DNA of 64,000 bases from Rhizobium grahamii CCGE 502 (GCF_000298315.2 NZ_AEYE02000003.1:1-64000); one strand, 5' to 3'; shown: positions 35,537 through 45,461, counted from the first letter of the stretch. Numbers and translations are program-made. The notes: generated by a model not told the origin, from the letters alone.

Positions 35537-37876
35537 ATGGCGGGCAGAGGCAAATCACGCGACAGGATCGAACCTTCTTTTAGCGGTCGCGACGACCGTG
35601 ACGATGATGACGATTTCGCGCTCGATGCCGAGGACCGCGTGGTGCGCGGACGCTCGACCAGGCGCCCGGCGCCGAAATCGTCCCGTTCGCGGCAGCCGGA
35701 GCGACGCAAACGAGACCGCCGTGATCGCGACGGCGGTGGGCTCTTCGCTTTCGTCCGTCGCCTTGTCTACTGGTGCATCGTTTTCGGGATTTGGGCCGGG
35801 ATCGGCGTCGCCGGTCTCGTCGTCTACTACGGCTCACGTATGCCGAGCGCCAGCACCTGGGCCATTCCGGAGCGTCCGCCGAACGTCAAGATCACCGCTG
35901 TCGACGGCAGCGTCCTTGCCAATCGCGGCACGACCGGCGGCGAAGCGCTGGCACTCGAAGACATGTCGCCATACCTCCCCGAAGCGATCGTCGCCATCGA
36001 AGACCGCCGTTTCTATTCGCATTTCGGCGTCGATCCGCTTGGCCTTGCACGCGCCTTGGTCACCAACCTGACGACCGGGCACATGGTCCAGGGCGGTTCG
36101 ACGCTGACGCAGCAGCTTGCAAAGAACCTCTTCCTGTCGCCCGACCGGACGCTTGAGCGCAAGGTGCAGGAAGTCCTGCTCGCGTTGTGGCTGGAGCAGA
36201 AATACACCAAGGAGCAGATCCTTGCGATGTATCTCAACCGGGTGTTTTTCGGTTCGAACGCCTATGGCGTCGAGGCGGCCTCGCGTCGTTACTTCAACAA
36301 GTCCGCGCGTGATGTGAATCTTGGGGAAGCCGCCCTTCTTGCCGGCCTGGTCAAGGCACCGTCGCGCCTGTCACCGGCACGCGATCCCGAGGCGGCCAAT
36401 GCCCGCGCGCAGGTCGTGCTGCAGACGATGCGCGAGCAGGGCTATATCACCGATGACGAGGTGAAGACCGCCATGTCGCAGACGCCGGCCAAGGCGAAGC
36501 GCTATTGGTCGGGCGCCGGTCACTACGTCGCCGATATGGTGATGGACCAGCTCCCCGGCCTGATCGGTGACGTCAAGGAAGACGTCGTCGTCGATACGAC
36601 GATCGACAAGACGCTGGAAAAGCGCGCGGAGCAATCGCTGAATGACGTCCTCGGCAAGGACGGCGCCAAGCTCGATGCCTCACAGGCGGCCCTGGTTTCG
36701 CTCGACGGCACCGGCGCAATCCGCGCGCTGGTTGGCGGCAGGGACTATGCCGACAGCCAGTTCAACCGCGCCGTCACTGCCAAACGCCAGCCGGGATCGT
36801 CCTTCAAGCCGTTCGTCTACGCCGCGGCCTTGGAAAAGGGTCTGACGCCGTTTTCCGTGTTCAACGACGCGCCGATCCGCATCGGCGACTGGACGCCCGA
36901 GAACTACGAGAAGAAGTATAATGGCGAGGTGACGCTTGCGACGGCGCTTGCGAAGTCGCTGAACACCGTCGCCGCCCAGCTTGTCATGTATGACGGGCCG
37001 GACCAGGTCATCAAGCTTGCACACCGTCTCGGCATCGAATCGGAACTGCAGCCGAATGCCTCGATCGCTTTGGGTACCTCTGAAGTATCGTTGATGGAGC
37101 TCACCGGCGCCTACGCCGCCTTCATGAATGGTGGTTACAAGGCGACGCCGCACGTGATCCGCCGGGTGACGACGGCCGACGGCAGCAAGGTGCTCTATGA
37201 GAACACCTACGACAATCCGCCGCGCGTCCTGTCGGAAGCGATCGCCGCAAACATGAATACGATGATGATGGGCGTCATCAACCAGGGAACGGGCAAGAGC
37301 GCCAAGCTTTCCGGCTGGCAGGCCGCCGGCAAGACCGGCACCACCCAGAACTCGCGCGACGCGCTCTTCGTTGGCTTCACCAGCAACCTCACGACGGGCG
37401 TCTGGTTCGGCAACGACGACGGCAAGCCAATGAAGAAAGTCACGGGCGGCGGCTTGCCCGCCAAGGCCTGGCAGGAGTTCATGGTTGCCGCGCACAAGGG
37501 ACTGTCGCCGGCGCCGCTGTTCGGCAACGGTCAGTTCATGGCGGATCCGGCAGCCAATCCCGGCTTGGGCGATCAGCCGATGGCATCTGCCGAGCCTGGC
37601 ATAGCGCCGCCGCTTGAAGAACCGACAACGATCGGCAGCATTCTTTCCGGCGTCTTTGGTGAGAGCGCCGAGCGTTATCCGCAGGCGCCGGGTCGGCCAA
37701 GACGCCAGCCGATGACGCCTGATAACGGCGGCCCCGTGCCTCCCGCAGACATCGCTGAGGACGGCGATTATGGCTACGGCGACGCGCTGCCGCCAGGTGA
37801 CATTGGCGAGCCTGAACCGGCGCCGGCACACAGGCCGAGACGGACGACTTTGCTCGACTTGATCATGGGGCAATAA
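35537..37876 (+). CDS. Penicillin-binding protein 1A (bifunctional transglycosylase/transpeptidase)
   Basis: 779 residues. A 70-residue, very acidic then basic cytoplasmic tail precedes one membrane helix (75-97). The glycosyltransferase domain has EDRRFYSHFGVDP with catalytic E155, GGSTLTQQLAKNLFL and ALWLEQKYTKEQILAMYLNR. The transpeptidase domain has SSFK at 421-424 just before FVYAAALEKG, SLN in the middle, and KTGTTQ from K599. The C-terminus is a Pro-rich extension. It polymerises and cross-links peptidoglycan. ATG 35537 lacks a strong ribosome site. The family is PBP1A-like (mrcA/ponA), but rhizobia have several, so no symbol is given. Confidence 0.93.
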   Translation: MAGRGKSRDRIEPSFSGRDDRDDDDDFALDAEDRVVRGRSTRRPAPKSSRSRQPERRKRDRRDRDGGGLFAFVRRLVYWCIVFGIWAGIGVAGLVVYYGSRMPSASTWAIPERPPNVKITAVDGSVLANRGTTGGEALALEDMSPYLPEAIVAIEDRRFYSHFGVDPLGLARALVTNLTTGHMVQGGSTLTQQLAKNLFLSPDRTLERKVQEVLLALWLEQKYTKEQILAMYLNRVFFGSNAYGVEAASRRYFNKSARDVNLGEAALLAGLVKAPSRLSPARDPEAANARAQVVLQTMREQGYITDDEVKTAMSQTPAKAKRYWSGAGHYVADMVMDQLPGLIGDVKEDVVVDTTIDKTLEKRAEQSLNDVLGKDGAKLDASQAALVSLDGTGAIRALVGGRDYADSQFNRAVTAKRQPGSSFKPFVYAAALEKGLTPFSVFNDAPIRIGDWTPENYEKKYNGEVTLATALAKSLNTVAAQLVMYDGPDQVIKLAHRLGIESELQPNASIALGTSEVSLMELTGAYAAFMNGGYKATPHVIRRVTTADGSKVLYENTYDNPPRVLSEAIAANMNTMMMGVINQGTGKSAKLSGWQAAGKTGTTQNSRDALFVGFTSNLTTGVWFGNDDGKPMKKVTGGGLPAKAWQEFMVAAHKGLSPAPLFGNGQFMADPAANPGLGDQPMASAEPGIAPPLEEPTTIGSILSGVFGESAERYPQAPGRPRRQPMTPDNGGPVPPADIAEDGDYGYGDALPPGDIGEPEPAPAHRPRRTTLLDLIMGQ

Positions 37877-37969
37877 CCAAAGCATTCGGTGAGGAAAATG
37901 CCATTTTCCTGTGTGTGTCGAAATTAATCGCTGGGCGCTTGTTTTGCTGGTTTTCTGGCCATTTCTCGC

Positions 37970-37998
37970 CTTGCAGTCCCGAAAACCGCTCCTTATAT
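37970..37998 (+). promoter_or_regulatory. RpoH-type heat-shock promoter of dnaK
   Basis: CTTG (37970-37973) and CTTATAT (37992-37998) are separated by 18 bp, matching the alphaproteobacterial sigma-32 pattern CTTG-N17/18-CYTATNT. The transcription start would be about 105 bases before dnaK. No CIRCE element is present. Confidence 0.65.
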
Positions 37999-38111
37999 AC
38001 GCGGCATCACCGCAATCACGATTGCGTTAATCTTAAAGACCCATCCCGTAAGGGGCTGTCAGGGAAATGCCTTCTCGGGGTTCCGACAGCTTGCTTCAAG
38101 GAGAGAATGAC

Positions 38112-40028
38112 ATGGCAAAAGTAATTGGTATCGACCTCGGAACGACAAATTCCTGCGTCGCTGTCATGGACGGCAAGGACGCGAAGGTCATTGAGAACGC
38201 CGAAGGTGCGCGCACGACGCCTTCGATCGTCGCATTTTCCGAAGATGGCGAACGCCTCGTCGGTCAGCCGGCCAAGCGCCAGGCAGTCACCAACCCCACG
38301 GATACGCTGTTCGCAGTGAAGCGCCTCATCGGCCGCCGCTACGATGATCCGACGGTTGAAAAGGACAAGGCTCTCGTTCCTTTCGAGATCACCAAGGGCG
38401 ACAATGGCGACGCATGGGTCAAGGCCCGCGGCACCGGCTATTCGCCTGCCCAGATCTCCGCGATGATCCTTCAGAAGATGAAGGAAACCGCTGAATCCTA
38501 TCTCGGTGAAAAGGTCGAAAAGGCCGTCATCACCGTTCCCGCATACTTTAACGACGCACAGCGCCAGGCAACCAAGGATGCCGGCAAGATCGCTGGCCTC
38601 GAAGTTCTGCGCATCATCAACGAGCCGACGGCGGCAGCGCTGGCCTACGGTCTCGACAAGAAGGACGGCAAGACCATCGCCGTTTACGACTTGGGTGGCG
38701 GTACCTTCGATATCTCGATCCTCGAAATCGGCGACGGCGTCTTCGAAGTGAAGTCCACCAACGGCGATACCTTCCTCGGCGGTGAAGACTTCGACATGCG
38801 TCTCGTCGAATACCTCGTTGCCGAGTTCAAGAAGGACAACGGCATCGATCTGAAGGGCGACAAGCTTGCTCTGCAGCGCCTCAAGGAAGCTGCCGAAAAG
38901 GCAAAGATCGAACTGTCGTCCTCGCAGCAGACCGAAATCAACCTGCCGTTCATCACGGCCGATGCAACCGGTCCGAAGCACCTGACGCTGAAGCTGACCC
39001 GCGCCAAGCTCGAAAGCCTTGTCGAGGATCTGATCCAGCGCACGATCGCACCGTGCAAGGCTGCTCTCAAGGATGCCGGCGTAACGCCAGCCGAGATCGA
39101 CGAAGTCGTTCTGGTCGGTGGCATGAGCCGCATGCCGAAGGTGCAGGAAGTCGTCAAGCAGCTGTTCGGTAAGGAGCCGCATAAGGGCGTCAACCCGGAT
39201 GAAGTCGTCGCACTCGGCGCCGCCATCCAGGCCGGCGTTCTCCAGGGCGACGTCAAGGACGTTCTGCTCCTCGACGTGACCCCGCTGTCTCTCGGCATCG
39301 AGACCCTCGGTGGCGTCTTCACCCGTCTGATCGAGCGTAACACCACGATCCCGACCAAGAAGAGCCAGACCTTCTCGACCGCCGACGACAACCAGCAGGC
39401 CGTCACCATCCGCGTTTCGCAGGGTGAGCGCGAAATGGCTGCCGACAACAAGCTGCTCGGCCAGTTCGACCTCGTTGGCCTGCCGCCGGCACCGCGTGGC
39501 GTTCCGCAGATCGAAGTCACCTTCGATATCGACGCCAACGGCATCGTGCAGGTTTCGGCCAAGGACAAGGGCACCGGCAAGGAACAGCAGATCCGCATCC
39601 AGGCATCTGGTGGTCTCTCCGACGCCGACATCGAAAAGATGGTCAAGGACGCCGAAGCCAATGCCGAAGCCGACAAGAAGCGTCGCGAAGGCGTGGAAGC
39701 CAAGAACCAGGCCGAAAGCCTGATCCACTCCAGCGAGAAGTCGCTGAAGGATTACGGTGACAAGGTGACCGAGGCCGATCGCACCGCGATCTCAGATGCG
39801 ATTGCTGCTCTGAAGTCTGCCGTCGAGGCAACCGAGCCGGATGCCGAAGACATCAAGGCAAAGACCCAGACCCTCATGGAAGTCTCCATGAAGCTCGGTC
39901 AGGCGATCTATGAAGCCCAGCAGGCTGAAGGTGGTGCGGCAGACGCATCCGCAGAAGCTGGTGATGACAATGTCGTCGATGCCGACTACGAAGAAGTCAA
40001 GGACGACGACCGCAAGAAGTCCGCGTAA
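38112..40028 (+). CDS. dnaK: Chaperone DnaK (Hsp70)
   Basis: A 638-residue Hsp70 that binds exposed hydrophobic peptides in an ATP cycle with DnaJ and GrpE. The ATPase domain begins [16 protein letters not shown], with [35 protein letters not shown] and [15 protein letters not shown]; the linker [16 protein letters not shown] leads to the substrate domain and helical lid. The C-terminus is Ala/Asp-rich and ends [24 protein letters not shown] precedes ATG 38112. Strong codon bias indicates high expression. dnaJ follows after 86 bp. Confidence 0.98.
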   Translation: MAKVIGIDLGTTNSCVAVMDGKDAKVIENAEGARTTPSIVAFSEDGERLVGQPAKRQAVTNPTDTLFAVKRLIGRRYDDPTVEKDKALVPFEITKGDNGDAWVKARGTGYSPAQISAMILQKMKETAESYLGEKVEKAVITVPAYFNDAQRQATKDAGKIAGLEVLRIINEPTAAALAYGLDKKDGKTIAVYDLGGGTFDISILEIGDGVFEVKSTNGDTFLGGEDFDMRLVEYLVAEFKKDNGIDLKGDKLALQRLKEAAEKAKIELSSSQQTEINLPFITADATGPKHLTLKLTRAKLESLVEDLIQRTIAPCKAALKDAGVTPAEIDEVVLVGGMSRMPKVQEVVKQLFGKEPHKGVNPDEVVALGAAIQAGVLQGDVKDVLLLDVTPLSLGIETLGGVFTRLIERNTTIPTKKSQTFSTADDNQQAVTIRVSQGEREMAADNKLLGQFDLVGLPPAPRGVPQIEVTFDIDANGIVQVSAKDKGTGKEQQIRIQASGGLSDADIEKMVKDAEANAEADKKRREGVEAKNQAESLIHSSEKSLKDYGDKVTEADRTAISDAIAALKSAVEATEPDAEDIKAKTQTLMEVSMKLGQAIYEAQQAEGGAADASAEAGDDNVVDADYEEVKDDDRKKSA

Positions 40029-40061
40029 GCTGGACCAAAACGGTCACGTTTGAAACTGACA

Positions 40062-40089
40062 TTCCGGCTGCCCACCATGGCAGCCGGAA
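40062..40089 (+). other. Intercistronic hairpin between dnaK and dnaJ
   Basis: An 11-bp perfect stem (TTCCGGCTGCC/GGCAGCCGGAA) with a 6-base loop and no following T-run. It would slow 3'-5' decay of the dnaK message and so set a higher DnaK to DnaJ ratio, rather than end transcription. Confidence 0.7.
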
Positions 40090-40114
40090 ATCCATTTCCG
40101 GGGTCTGATCCTTA

Positions 40115-41254
40115 ATGGCAAAAGCCGATTTTTACGAAACGCTGGGTGTCGCCAAGACGGCGGACGAAAAAGAGCTGAAAAGCGCCTTCCGCAAACTCGC
40201 CATGAAATTCCATCCGGACAAGAATCCGGGCGATCATGAGGCCGAGCGTAAATTCAAGGAAATCAACGAAGCCTACGAAATGCTCAAGGATCCGCAGAAG
40301 CGGGCGGCCTATGACCGTTACGGTCACGCAGCCTTCGAGCATGGCGGCATGGGCGGTGGCGGCTTCGGCGGCGGTGGCTTTGGCGGCGGTGGTGGGTTCT
40401 CCGATATTTTCGAGGATATCTTCGGCGAGATGATGGGCGGCGGGCGTCAGCGGCAGCGCTCTTCGGGTGGCCGCGAGCGTGGCGCCGATCTTCGCTACAA
40501 CATGGAAATTTCGCTGGAGGAATCATTCTCCGGCAAGACGGCGCAAATCCGCGTTCCGACATCGATCACTTGCGACGTCTGTTCCGGCTCGGGCGCAAAG
40601 CCCGGCACGCAGCCGAAAACCTGCGGCACCTGCCAGGGTTCCGGCCGCGTGCGCGCTGCCCAGGGCTTCTTCTCGATCGAACGGACCTGCCCGACCTGTC
40701 ATGGGCGCGGCACGATCATTCCCGATCCGTGCACGAAGTGCCATGGCCAGGGTCGCGTCACCGAAGAGCGTTCGCTTTCGGTGAACATTCCGGCCGGCAT
40801 CGAAGACGGTACCCGCATTCGCCTGCAGGGCGAGGGCGAGGCCGGCATGCGTGGTGGTCCGGCGGGCGATCTCTATATCTTCCTGTCGGTCAAGCCGCAT
40901 GAATTCTACCAGCGCGACGGCGCCGACCTCTATTGCACCATCCCGATCTCGATGACGACGGCGGCACTTGGCGGCACGTTTGACGTGGCGACGCTCGATG
41001 GCACCAAGTCGCGCGTTACCGTGCCGGAAGGCACGCAGGCCGGCAAGCCGTTCCGCCTCAAGGGCAAGGGCATGCCGGTGCTGCGGTCGCCGCAGACGGG
41101 TGACCTCTACATCCAGATCCAGATCGAGACTCCGCAGAAGCTGACGAAGCGGCAACGCGAACTCCTTCAGGAGTTCGAGCAGCTGTCCTCGAAGGAAAAC
41201 AATCCGGAATCGACGGGGTTCTTTGCCCGAATGAAGGAATTCTTCGAGGGCTGA
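40115..41254 (+). CDS. dnaJ: Chaperone DnaJ (Hsp40)
   Basis: A 379-residue co-chaperone. The J domain has the HPD triad at 33-35 ([10 protein letters not shown]). A Gly/Phe-rich stretch follows ([15 protein letters not shown] and on), then the four zinc-finger repeats [24 protein letters not shown] and CTKCHGQG, and the C-terminal substrate domain ending in [11 protein letters not shown]. It stimulates DnaK ATPase and delivers substrates. A terminator follows after about 25 bp. Confidence 0.98.
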   Translation: MAKADFYETLGVAKTADEKELKSAFRKLAMKFHPDKNPGDHEAERKFKEINEAYEMLKDPQKRAAYDRYGHAAFEHGGMGGGGFGGGGFGGGGGFSDIFEDIFGEMMGGGRQRQRSSGGRERGADLRYNMEISLEESFSGKTAQIRVPTSITCDVCSGSGAKPGTQPKTCGTCQGSGRVRAAQGFFSIERTCPTCHGRGTIIPDPCTKCHGQGRVTEERSLSVNIPAGIEDGTRIRLQGEGEAGMRGGPAGDLYIFLSVKPHEFYQRDGADLYCTIPISMTTAALGGTFDVATLDGTKSRVTVPEGTQAGKPFRLKGKGMPVLRSPQTGDLYIQIQIETPQKLTKRQRELLQEFEQLSSKENNPESTGFFARMKEFFEG

Positions 41255-41278
41255 TCGGGCCATCGATAAAATGCTAAG

Positions 41279-41318
41279 AGGCTCGGTTGTTCCTGCAACC
41301 GGGCCTTTATTGTTTTTT
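41279..41318 (+). terminator. Terminator after dnaJ
   Basis: AGGCTCGGTTG pairs with CAACCGGGCCT (one mismatch) across a 6-base loop, followed by TTTATTGTTTTTT. It closes the dnaKJ operon. Confidence 0.85.
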
Positions 41319-41471
41319 GCTCCGGACTGCCTATGCAGGGTTGTTGCGCGGGCGCGACTTTCGCAGTCAAAATGGCTTTACTATTTTGGATCAGCCAAAT
41401 GATTGGTGGGACATTAAGATAATAAAAGGGTAAATTAGCAGGCCGAACAACATAGCAGCGCCGAGGGACAC

Positions 41472-43364
41472 TTGGAACGCCGTCTCGCAGCCATCCTCGC
41501 AGCAGATATCGTCGGTTACAGCCGATTGATGGGATCAGATGAATCCGGGACGCTGAGTGCGGTAAAGTCCTGCCGCACGGAGCTCCTCAACCCGAAAATT
41601 GCGCAGCATCGCGGCCGCATCGTCAAGATGACCGGTGACGGCATGTTGGTGGAATTCTCCAGCATTGTGAACGCGGTTGCCTGTGCCGACGAGGTGCAGC
41701 GGGAGACGGCGCAGCGAAACCTCTCCGTACTTGAAGACAAGCGCATCGAGTTCCGGATCGGTATTCATCTTGGCGATGTTATCGTCGAGGAGGGCGATAT
41801 TTTCGGCGATGGCGTCAATGTTGCCGCCCGGCTGGAAACTTTGGCCGAACCCGGCGGTATTGCTGTCTCCGCCTCGGTCAAGGACCATGTCGGTTCGCGG
41901 CTCGACCTATCGTTCGAGGATCGCGGCGAGCATAGGCTCAAGAACATCAAGGAACCGATCAGGGTCTATGCGATCTCTCCGCGGCGGGCGCTGCCGCTGA
42001 AAGTGAACAAGGCCGCTCTGGCCGCAGCCAAGGAAAAGCACAAGCAGCTCGTTGCCGTCTTGCCTTTCACCAACATGAGCGGTGACGCCGAGCAGGAGTA
42101 TTTTTCGGACGGCATCACCGAAGACATCATTACCGACCTCTCCAAGGTATCGAACCTCTACGTCGTCGCACGCAACACCGCCTTCACCTACAAGGGAAAA
42201 TCCGTGCAGGTGAAGCAGGTCGCGGCCGAGCTCGGCGTCGACTTCGTTCTCGAGGGCAGCGTCCGCAAGGTCGGGCAGCGGGTGCGCATTACCGGGCAGC
42301 TCATTGATGCGAAGAACGGCGGGCACCTTTGGGCGGACCGCTTTGACCGTGACCTGACCGATATTTTTGCGATCCAGGACGAGATCACCCACGCGATCGT
42401 CGATCAACTCAAGATCAAGCTGCTGCCGGAGGAGCGGCGAGCGATCGAAGCCGAGCAGACATGCAATGTCGAAGCCTACACCTATTACCTGCGCGGCCGG
42501 CAACTTTCTCACACCTGGACGCGGCCTTATCTGCTTCTGGCGCGGCGTATGTTTGCGACTGCGGTCGCTCTCGATCCGGAATATGCGCGTGCCTATGCCG
42601 GGATGGCCGATTGCGAGTCGGCGCTGCGCGACTGGCATGCGGGAGAGTATACGCTACAGGGGATTCTCAATCTGAGCGCCAAGGCGCTTGCGCTCGATCC
42701 AAATCTCGCGGAGGCGCACGCCTCGCGCGGGCTGGCGCTGCACCAGGACGGGCGCGACGAAGAGGCGCTGAGCGAGTTCGAAAAGGCGCTGGCGCTGGAG
42801 CCCGATCTCTATGAGGCGAATTTCCACTATGGCCGCTTCCTTTTCATGGAGGGCAAGTTCGAAGGAGCCATTACATTCTTCACCAGGGCGGCCGAGATCA
42901 GGCCGGACGACTATTTGTCGCCGATACATCTGATGAGCGCATGTCGATCGCTCGGGCTGGAGGAAGAACGAGCGCACTGGGCGCACATCTGCATCGAGCG
43001 CGCCGAAGAGGCCCTGGAGCGGCATCCGGAAAATTCAGGCCCAGCTCATCGCGGCGCGCTCGCCCTGGCGCACATGGGCGAGGCGGAAAAAGCAAAGGAG
43101 TGGGTGAGGCGCGCCCAGATGATCGACCCGGATGACATTGTTGCGCAGTATAACATCGCCTGTGTTTACGCGTTGCTGAACGAATGCGACGCTGCGCTGG
43201 ACTTGTTGGAGGAGCTACTGCCGCTGTCGTCCTGTTATCACATCCTGTGGTTCAAGCATGATTCGGATCTGGATTCGGTGCGCGATCACCCCCGATTCGA
43301 AAAGATGCTGGATGCGATCGCGGCCTGCTCAGCCTCGCTGGACTTCAAGGTGGCGTCGGAATAG
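41472..43364 (+). CDS. Class III adenylate/guanylate cyclase with TolB-like and TPR domains
   Basis: 630 residues in three parts. Residues 1-165: nucleotide cyclase with metal ligands D12 (AADIVGYS) and D56 (MTGDGMLVEF), adenine-selecting K52 and D109, and transition-state N116 and R120 (GDGVNVAARLE), so it looks active. Residues 195-330: a TolB/FlgO-like domain starting VAVLPFTNMSGDAEQEYFSDG. Residues 340-620: TPR repeats (ALDPNLAEAHASRGLALHQD, ALEPDLYEANFHYGRFLF). It makes a cyclic nucleotide, probably cAMP, in response to an unknown partner; rhizobia have many such paralogues. Start TTG 41472. A separate transcription unit. Confidence 0.9.
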   Translation: MERRLAAILAADIVGYSRLMGSDESGTLSAVKSCRTELLNPKIAQHRGRIVKMTGDGMLVEFSSIVNAVACADEVQRETAQRNLSVLEDKRIEFRIGIHLGDVIVEEGDIFGDGVNVAARLETLAEPGGIAVSASVKDHVGSRLDLSFEDRGEHRLKNIKEPIRVYAISPRRALPLKVNKAALAAAKEKHKQLVAVLPFTNMSGDAEQEYFSDGITEDIITDLSKVSNLYVVARNTAFTYKGKSVQVKQVAAELGVDFVLEGSVRKVGQRVRITGQLIDAKNGGHLWADRFDRDLTDIFAIQDEITHAIVDQLKIKLLPEERRAIEAEQTCNVEAYTYYLRGRQLSHTWTRPYLLLARRMFATAVALDPEYARAYAGMADCESALRDWHAGEYTLQGILNLSAKALALDPNLAEAHASRGLALHQDGRDEEALSEFEKALALEPDLYEANFHYGRFLFMEGKFEGAITFFTRAAEIRPDDYLSPIHLMSACRSLGLEEERAHWAHICIERAEEALERHPENSGPAHRGALALAHMGEAEKAKEWVRRAQMIDPDDIVAQYNIACVYALLNECDAALDLLEELLPLSSCYHILWFKHDSDLDSVRDHPRFEKMLDAIAACSASLDFKVASE

Positions 43365-43514
43365 CGCGGGCGCCCCGACAATTGTTCCATTCTGGAACAG
43401 GCCGAAATGCGCATCTGTCTTGCGTTAACGCAGGCAATCAATGGCGCTTTGCAAAGTCACACGAAGCGGCCAGTATCCTTGCGGGGATCAACCAAAAAAT
43501 CGAGGGCAACTTCC

Positions 43515-43724
43515 ATGATGGCAGCAGCCGCTTCCGTGTCTTTCCAGTCTGACGATGTTGATGTGCTCGCCGGCGCGCTCTACGCGTGGTGCGCTGAGCG
43601 CAATATCAAGCTGCGCAGCCAGCAGGGACTTGCGATCGCCAGCATCGCGATAGATCTCTATCATGCCGGCCATCAGACGCAGGACGATTTGCTCGTCGCC
43701 CTTCACGAGCGCGAGCTGCACTGA
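43515..43724 (+). CDS. Small protein of unknown function
   Basis: 69 residues. After a short Ala-rich start it reads DVDVLAGALYAWCAERNIKL, then QQGLAIASIAIDLYHAGHQT and QDDLLVALHERELH, a compact helical protein with no signal peptide. ATG 43515 (Met-Met) follows GAGGG by nine bases; the open frame begins further upstream but without a site. It ends 15 bp before the stop of the convergent XRE gene. No family recognised. Confidence 0.65.
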   Translation: MMAAAASVSFQSDDVDVLAGALYAWCAERNIKLRSQQGLAIASIAIDLYHAGHQTQDDLLVALHERELH

Positions 43725-43739
43725 CCGGCAGAGCAGAGC

Positions 43740-44108
43740 TCAGCCCAACGCCTCGACGTAGCTTTCGCCGGTCATGATCGACAGGATGGTCTTCACGGCC
43801 TCCTTGCCTGCTGTGGAGCGAAGCTTGTCGTAGTGCAGGGCAAGCTCATAGGCCTCCGCGCTGAGACCTGGTCGCGCCGATCCGTCACGCGGATTGGCGC
43901 CTTCGAACAGGTCCGAAATATCCACGCCCAGAAAGACCGCGATCTGGTGAAGCTTGCTCGCGGATACGCGATTGGTGCCTTTCTCGTATTTCTGAATCTG
44001 TTGAAAAGTCAGCCCCAGCGCGTCTCCCAGTTCCAGCTGCGATATGCGTCGTTTGGCCCTGAGCGTCCGGACATTTCTGCCGACAATAATATCTACCGGA
44101 TCTGGCAC
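43740..44108 (-). CDS. XRE-family helix-turn-helix regulator
   Basis: A 122-residue DNA-binding protein. Residues 6-62 are a Cro/C1-type helix-turn-helix: VGRNVRTLRAKRRISQLELG, then DALGLTFQQIQKYEKGTNRV and LHQIAVFLGVDISDLFEG, with TFQQIQKYEKG as the recognition segment. The remaining 60 residues are helical (YELALHYDKLRSTAGKEAVK) and could dimerise. The type is common as an orphan regulator in rhizobia, some of them stationary-phase or plasmid related; the target is unknown. It is divergent from mbfA with 316 bp between them. Confidence 0.9.
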   Translation of the reverse strand: MPDPVDIIVGRNVRTLRAKRRISQLELGDALGLTFQQIQKYEKGTNRVSASKLHQIAVFLGVDISDLFEGANPRDGSARPGLSAEAYELALHYDKLRSTAGKEAVKTILSIMTGESYVEALG

Positions 44109-44424
44109 TGCTGTGTTCCCTCATTATAAATTCAAATGCGCTAGTACTATGCCCGCCTTTTGTAATATCTCAACCAATCAGTTGCAATTTTCAACCTGCT
44201 TTTGCTGTGGTTTTGAGCCGCTCAGTCATACACTTTCGGCGTAGACATCGACCGTAAGGTGCACGCTATTTGCGATGCGCGTTTAGGGCGGCAATCGTGC
44301 GTAAGTCGCACTCTATTTTACTTGCCGCGGCGATCGCCTGATTCTCCGTCGATTCCGTGGCTTGCCAAACTTGACCCAGGTATCGACAACTCATATTTTA
44401 GAATAATTCTAAAACGAGGTTGTC
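44109..44424. other. XRE-mbfA divergent intergenic region
   Basis: Relatively AT-rich, no gene. Its right end holds the mbfA promoter and the ICE palindrome described separately. The left half should hold the promoter of the XRE gene; no confident hexamer pair was found there. Confidence 0.5.
44371..44414 (+). promoter_or_regulatory. mbfA promoter with overlapping Irr/ICE palindrome
   Basis: TTGACC (44371-44376), 17 bp, TATTTT (44394-44399) form the promoter. TTTTAGAATAATTCTAAAA (44396-44414) is a perfect inverted repeat matching the iron-control element TTTAGAA-N3-TTCTAAA bound by Irr in rhizobia. It covers the -10 box and start point, so Irr binding under iron limitation would block transcription. 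Confidence 0.85.
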
Positions 44425-45408
44425 ATGTTCAACAGACTTTTCAGTTCATCCAAGCGTTCTTTTGATTCATTGTCCGAACAGGAAATACTCGCGCTTGCAA
44501 TCGGCTCCGAAGAGGACGACGCGCGCATTTACCTCGCCTACGCCGACATGCTGCGGGACGCGTATCCCGCCTCGGCAAAAGTCTTCGAGGGCATGGCAGA
44601 GGTCGAGGACACGCATCGCAAATCCCTGATCGAAATTTATCGCCAGCGGTTCGGCGAGCGCATTACGCTCATCCGGCGCGAGCATGTTCGAGGATTCTAC
44701 GAGCGCAAGCCTGACTGGCTGCGGCGCAACCTGTCATTGGACAAGATCCGGGACGAGGCGGCGGCCATGGAACAGCAGGCCTATCGCTTCTACGTCGAGG
44801 CCGCGACCCGTGTGACCGACGCCGGAACGAGGCAGCTGTTGGGTGACTTGGCGCTCGCCGAGCAAGGCCACGAAGAGATCACCCACATGCTGGGCGACAA
44901 GCACACGCCTGACGATGTAAAGGCGGAGGAAGACGTCGCGGCGCGGCGGCAATTGGTTCTGACCTACGTGCAGCCCGGTCTCGCTGGTCTGATGGACGGC
45001 TCGGTCTCGACATTGGCGCCGATCTTTGCGGCCGCGTTTGCGACCCAGGACACCTGGCAGACTTTCCTTGTCGGCATGTCCGCATCGGTCGGCGCCGGAA
45101 TCTCGATGGGCTTCACTGAGGCGGCGCATGACGACGGCAAGATTTCCGGCCGCGGTTCGCCGATCAAGCGTGGCCTCGCCTGCGGGGTCATGACGGCGCT
45201 CGGCGGTCTTGGCCACACCTTGCCGTATCTGATCCCGAACTTCTGGACTGCAACGACGATGGCGGTGATCATCGCGATCTTCGAGCTTTGGGCGATCGCG
45301 TTCATCCAGAACAGGTTTATGGAAACACCGTTCTTGCGTGCCGCCTTGCAGGTGGTTGTCGGCGGCGGTCTTGTTCTCGGGGCCGGTATTCTGATTGGAA
45401 ATGGCTGA
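44425..45408 (+). CDS. mbfA: Membrane-bound ferritin-like iron exporter MbfA
   Basis: 327 residues. Residues 18-160 are a ferritin-like four-helix domain with metal ligands in Glu-rich helices (EDDARIYLAYADML; EGMAEVEDTHRKSL; AAAMEQQAYRFYVEAATR; LALAEQGHEEITHML, with the ExxH pattern). Residues 175-327 are a VIT1/CCC1-like membrane domain: GLAGLMDGSVSTLAPIFAAA, VGAGISMGFTEAAHDD, then hydrophobic helices to the end. It is thought to export excess iron, protecting against peroxide. The ICE box upstream places it under Irr. Start ATG 44425 after GAGGTTGTC. A shared terminator follows. Confidence 0.93.
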   Translation: MFNRLFSSSKRSFDSLSEQEILALAIGSEEDDARIYLAYADMLRDAYPASAKVFEGMAEVEDTHRKSLIEIYRQRFGERITLIRREHVRGFYERKPDWLRRNLSLDKIRDEAAAMEQQAYRFYVEAATRVTDAGTRQLLGDLALAEQGHEEITHMLGDKHTPDDVKAEEDVAARRQLVLTYVQPGLAGLMDGSVSTLAPIFAAAFATQDTWQTFLVGMSASVGAGISMGFTEAAHDDGKISGRGSPIKRGLACGVMTALGGLGHTLPYLIPNFWTATTMAVIIAIFELWAIAFIQNRFMETPFLRAALQVVVGGGLVLGAGILIGNG

Positions 45409-45417
45409 GATACAAAA

Positions 45418-45440
45418 AAGGCCGGCATCTCGCCGGCCTT
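45418..45440. terminator. Bidirectional terminator between mbfA and the cysteine peptidase gene
   Basis: A perfect 9-bp stem (AAGGCCGGC/GCCGGCCTT) with 5-base loop, flanked by an A-run on the left and TTTCCTGTT on the right, so it can work from both convergent genes. Confidence 0.8.
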
Positions 45441-45461
45441 TCCTGTTCAATTCGATATCGT

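Noticed and set aside
38016-39728. Open frame of 570 codons antisense to dnaK
   Set aside because: Mirror of the strongly biased dnaK codons; no ribosome site, and dnaK is certain.
40335-40400. GGCGGTGGC tandem repeat
   Set aside because: It is the Gly-rich linker of DnaJ.
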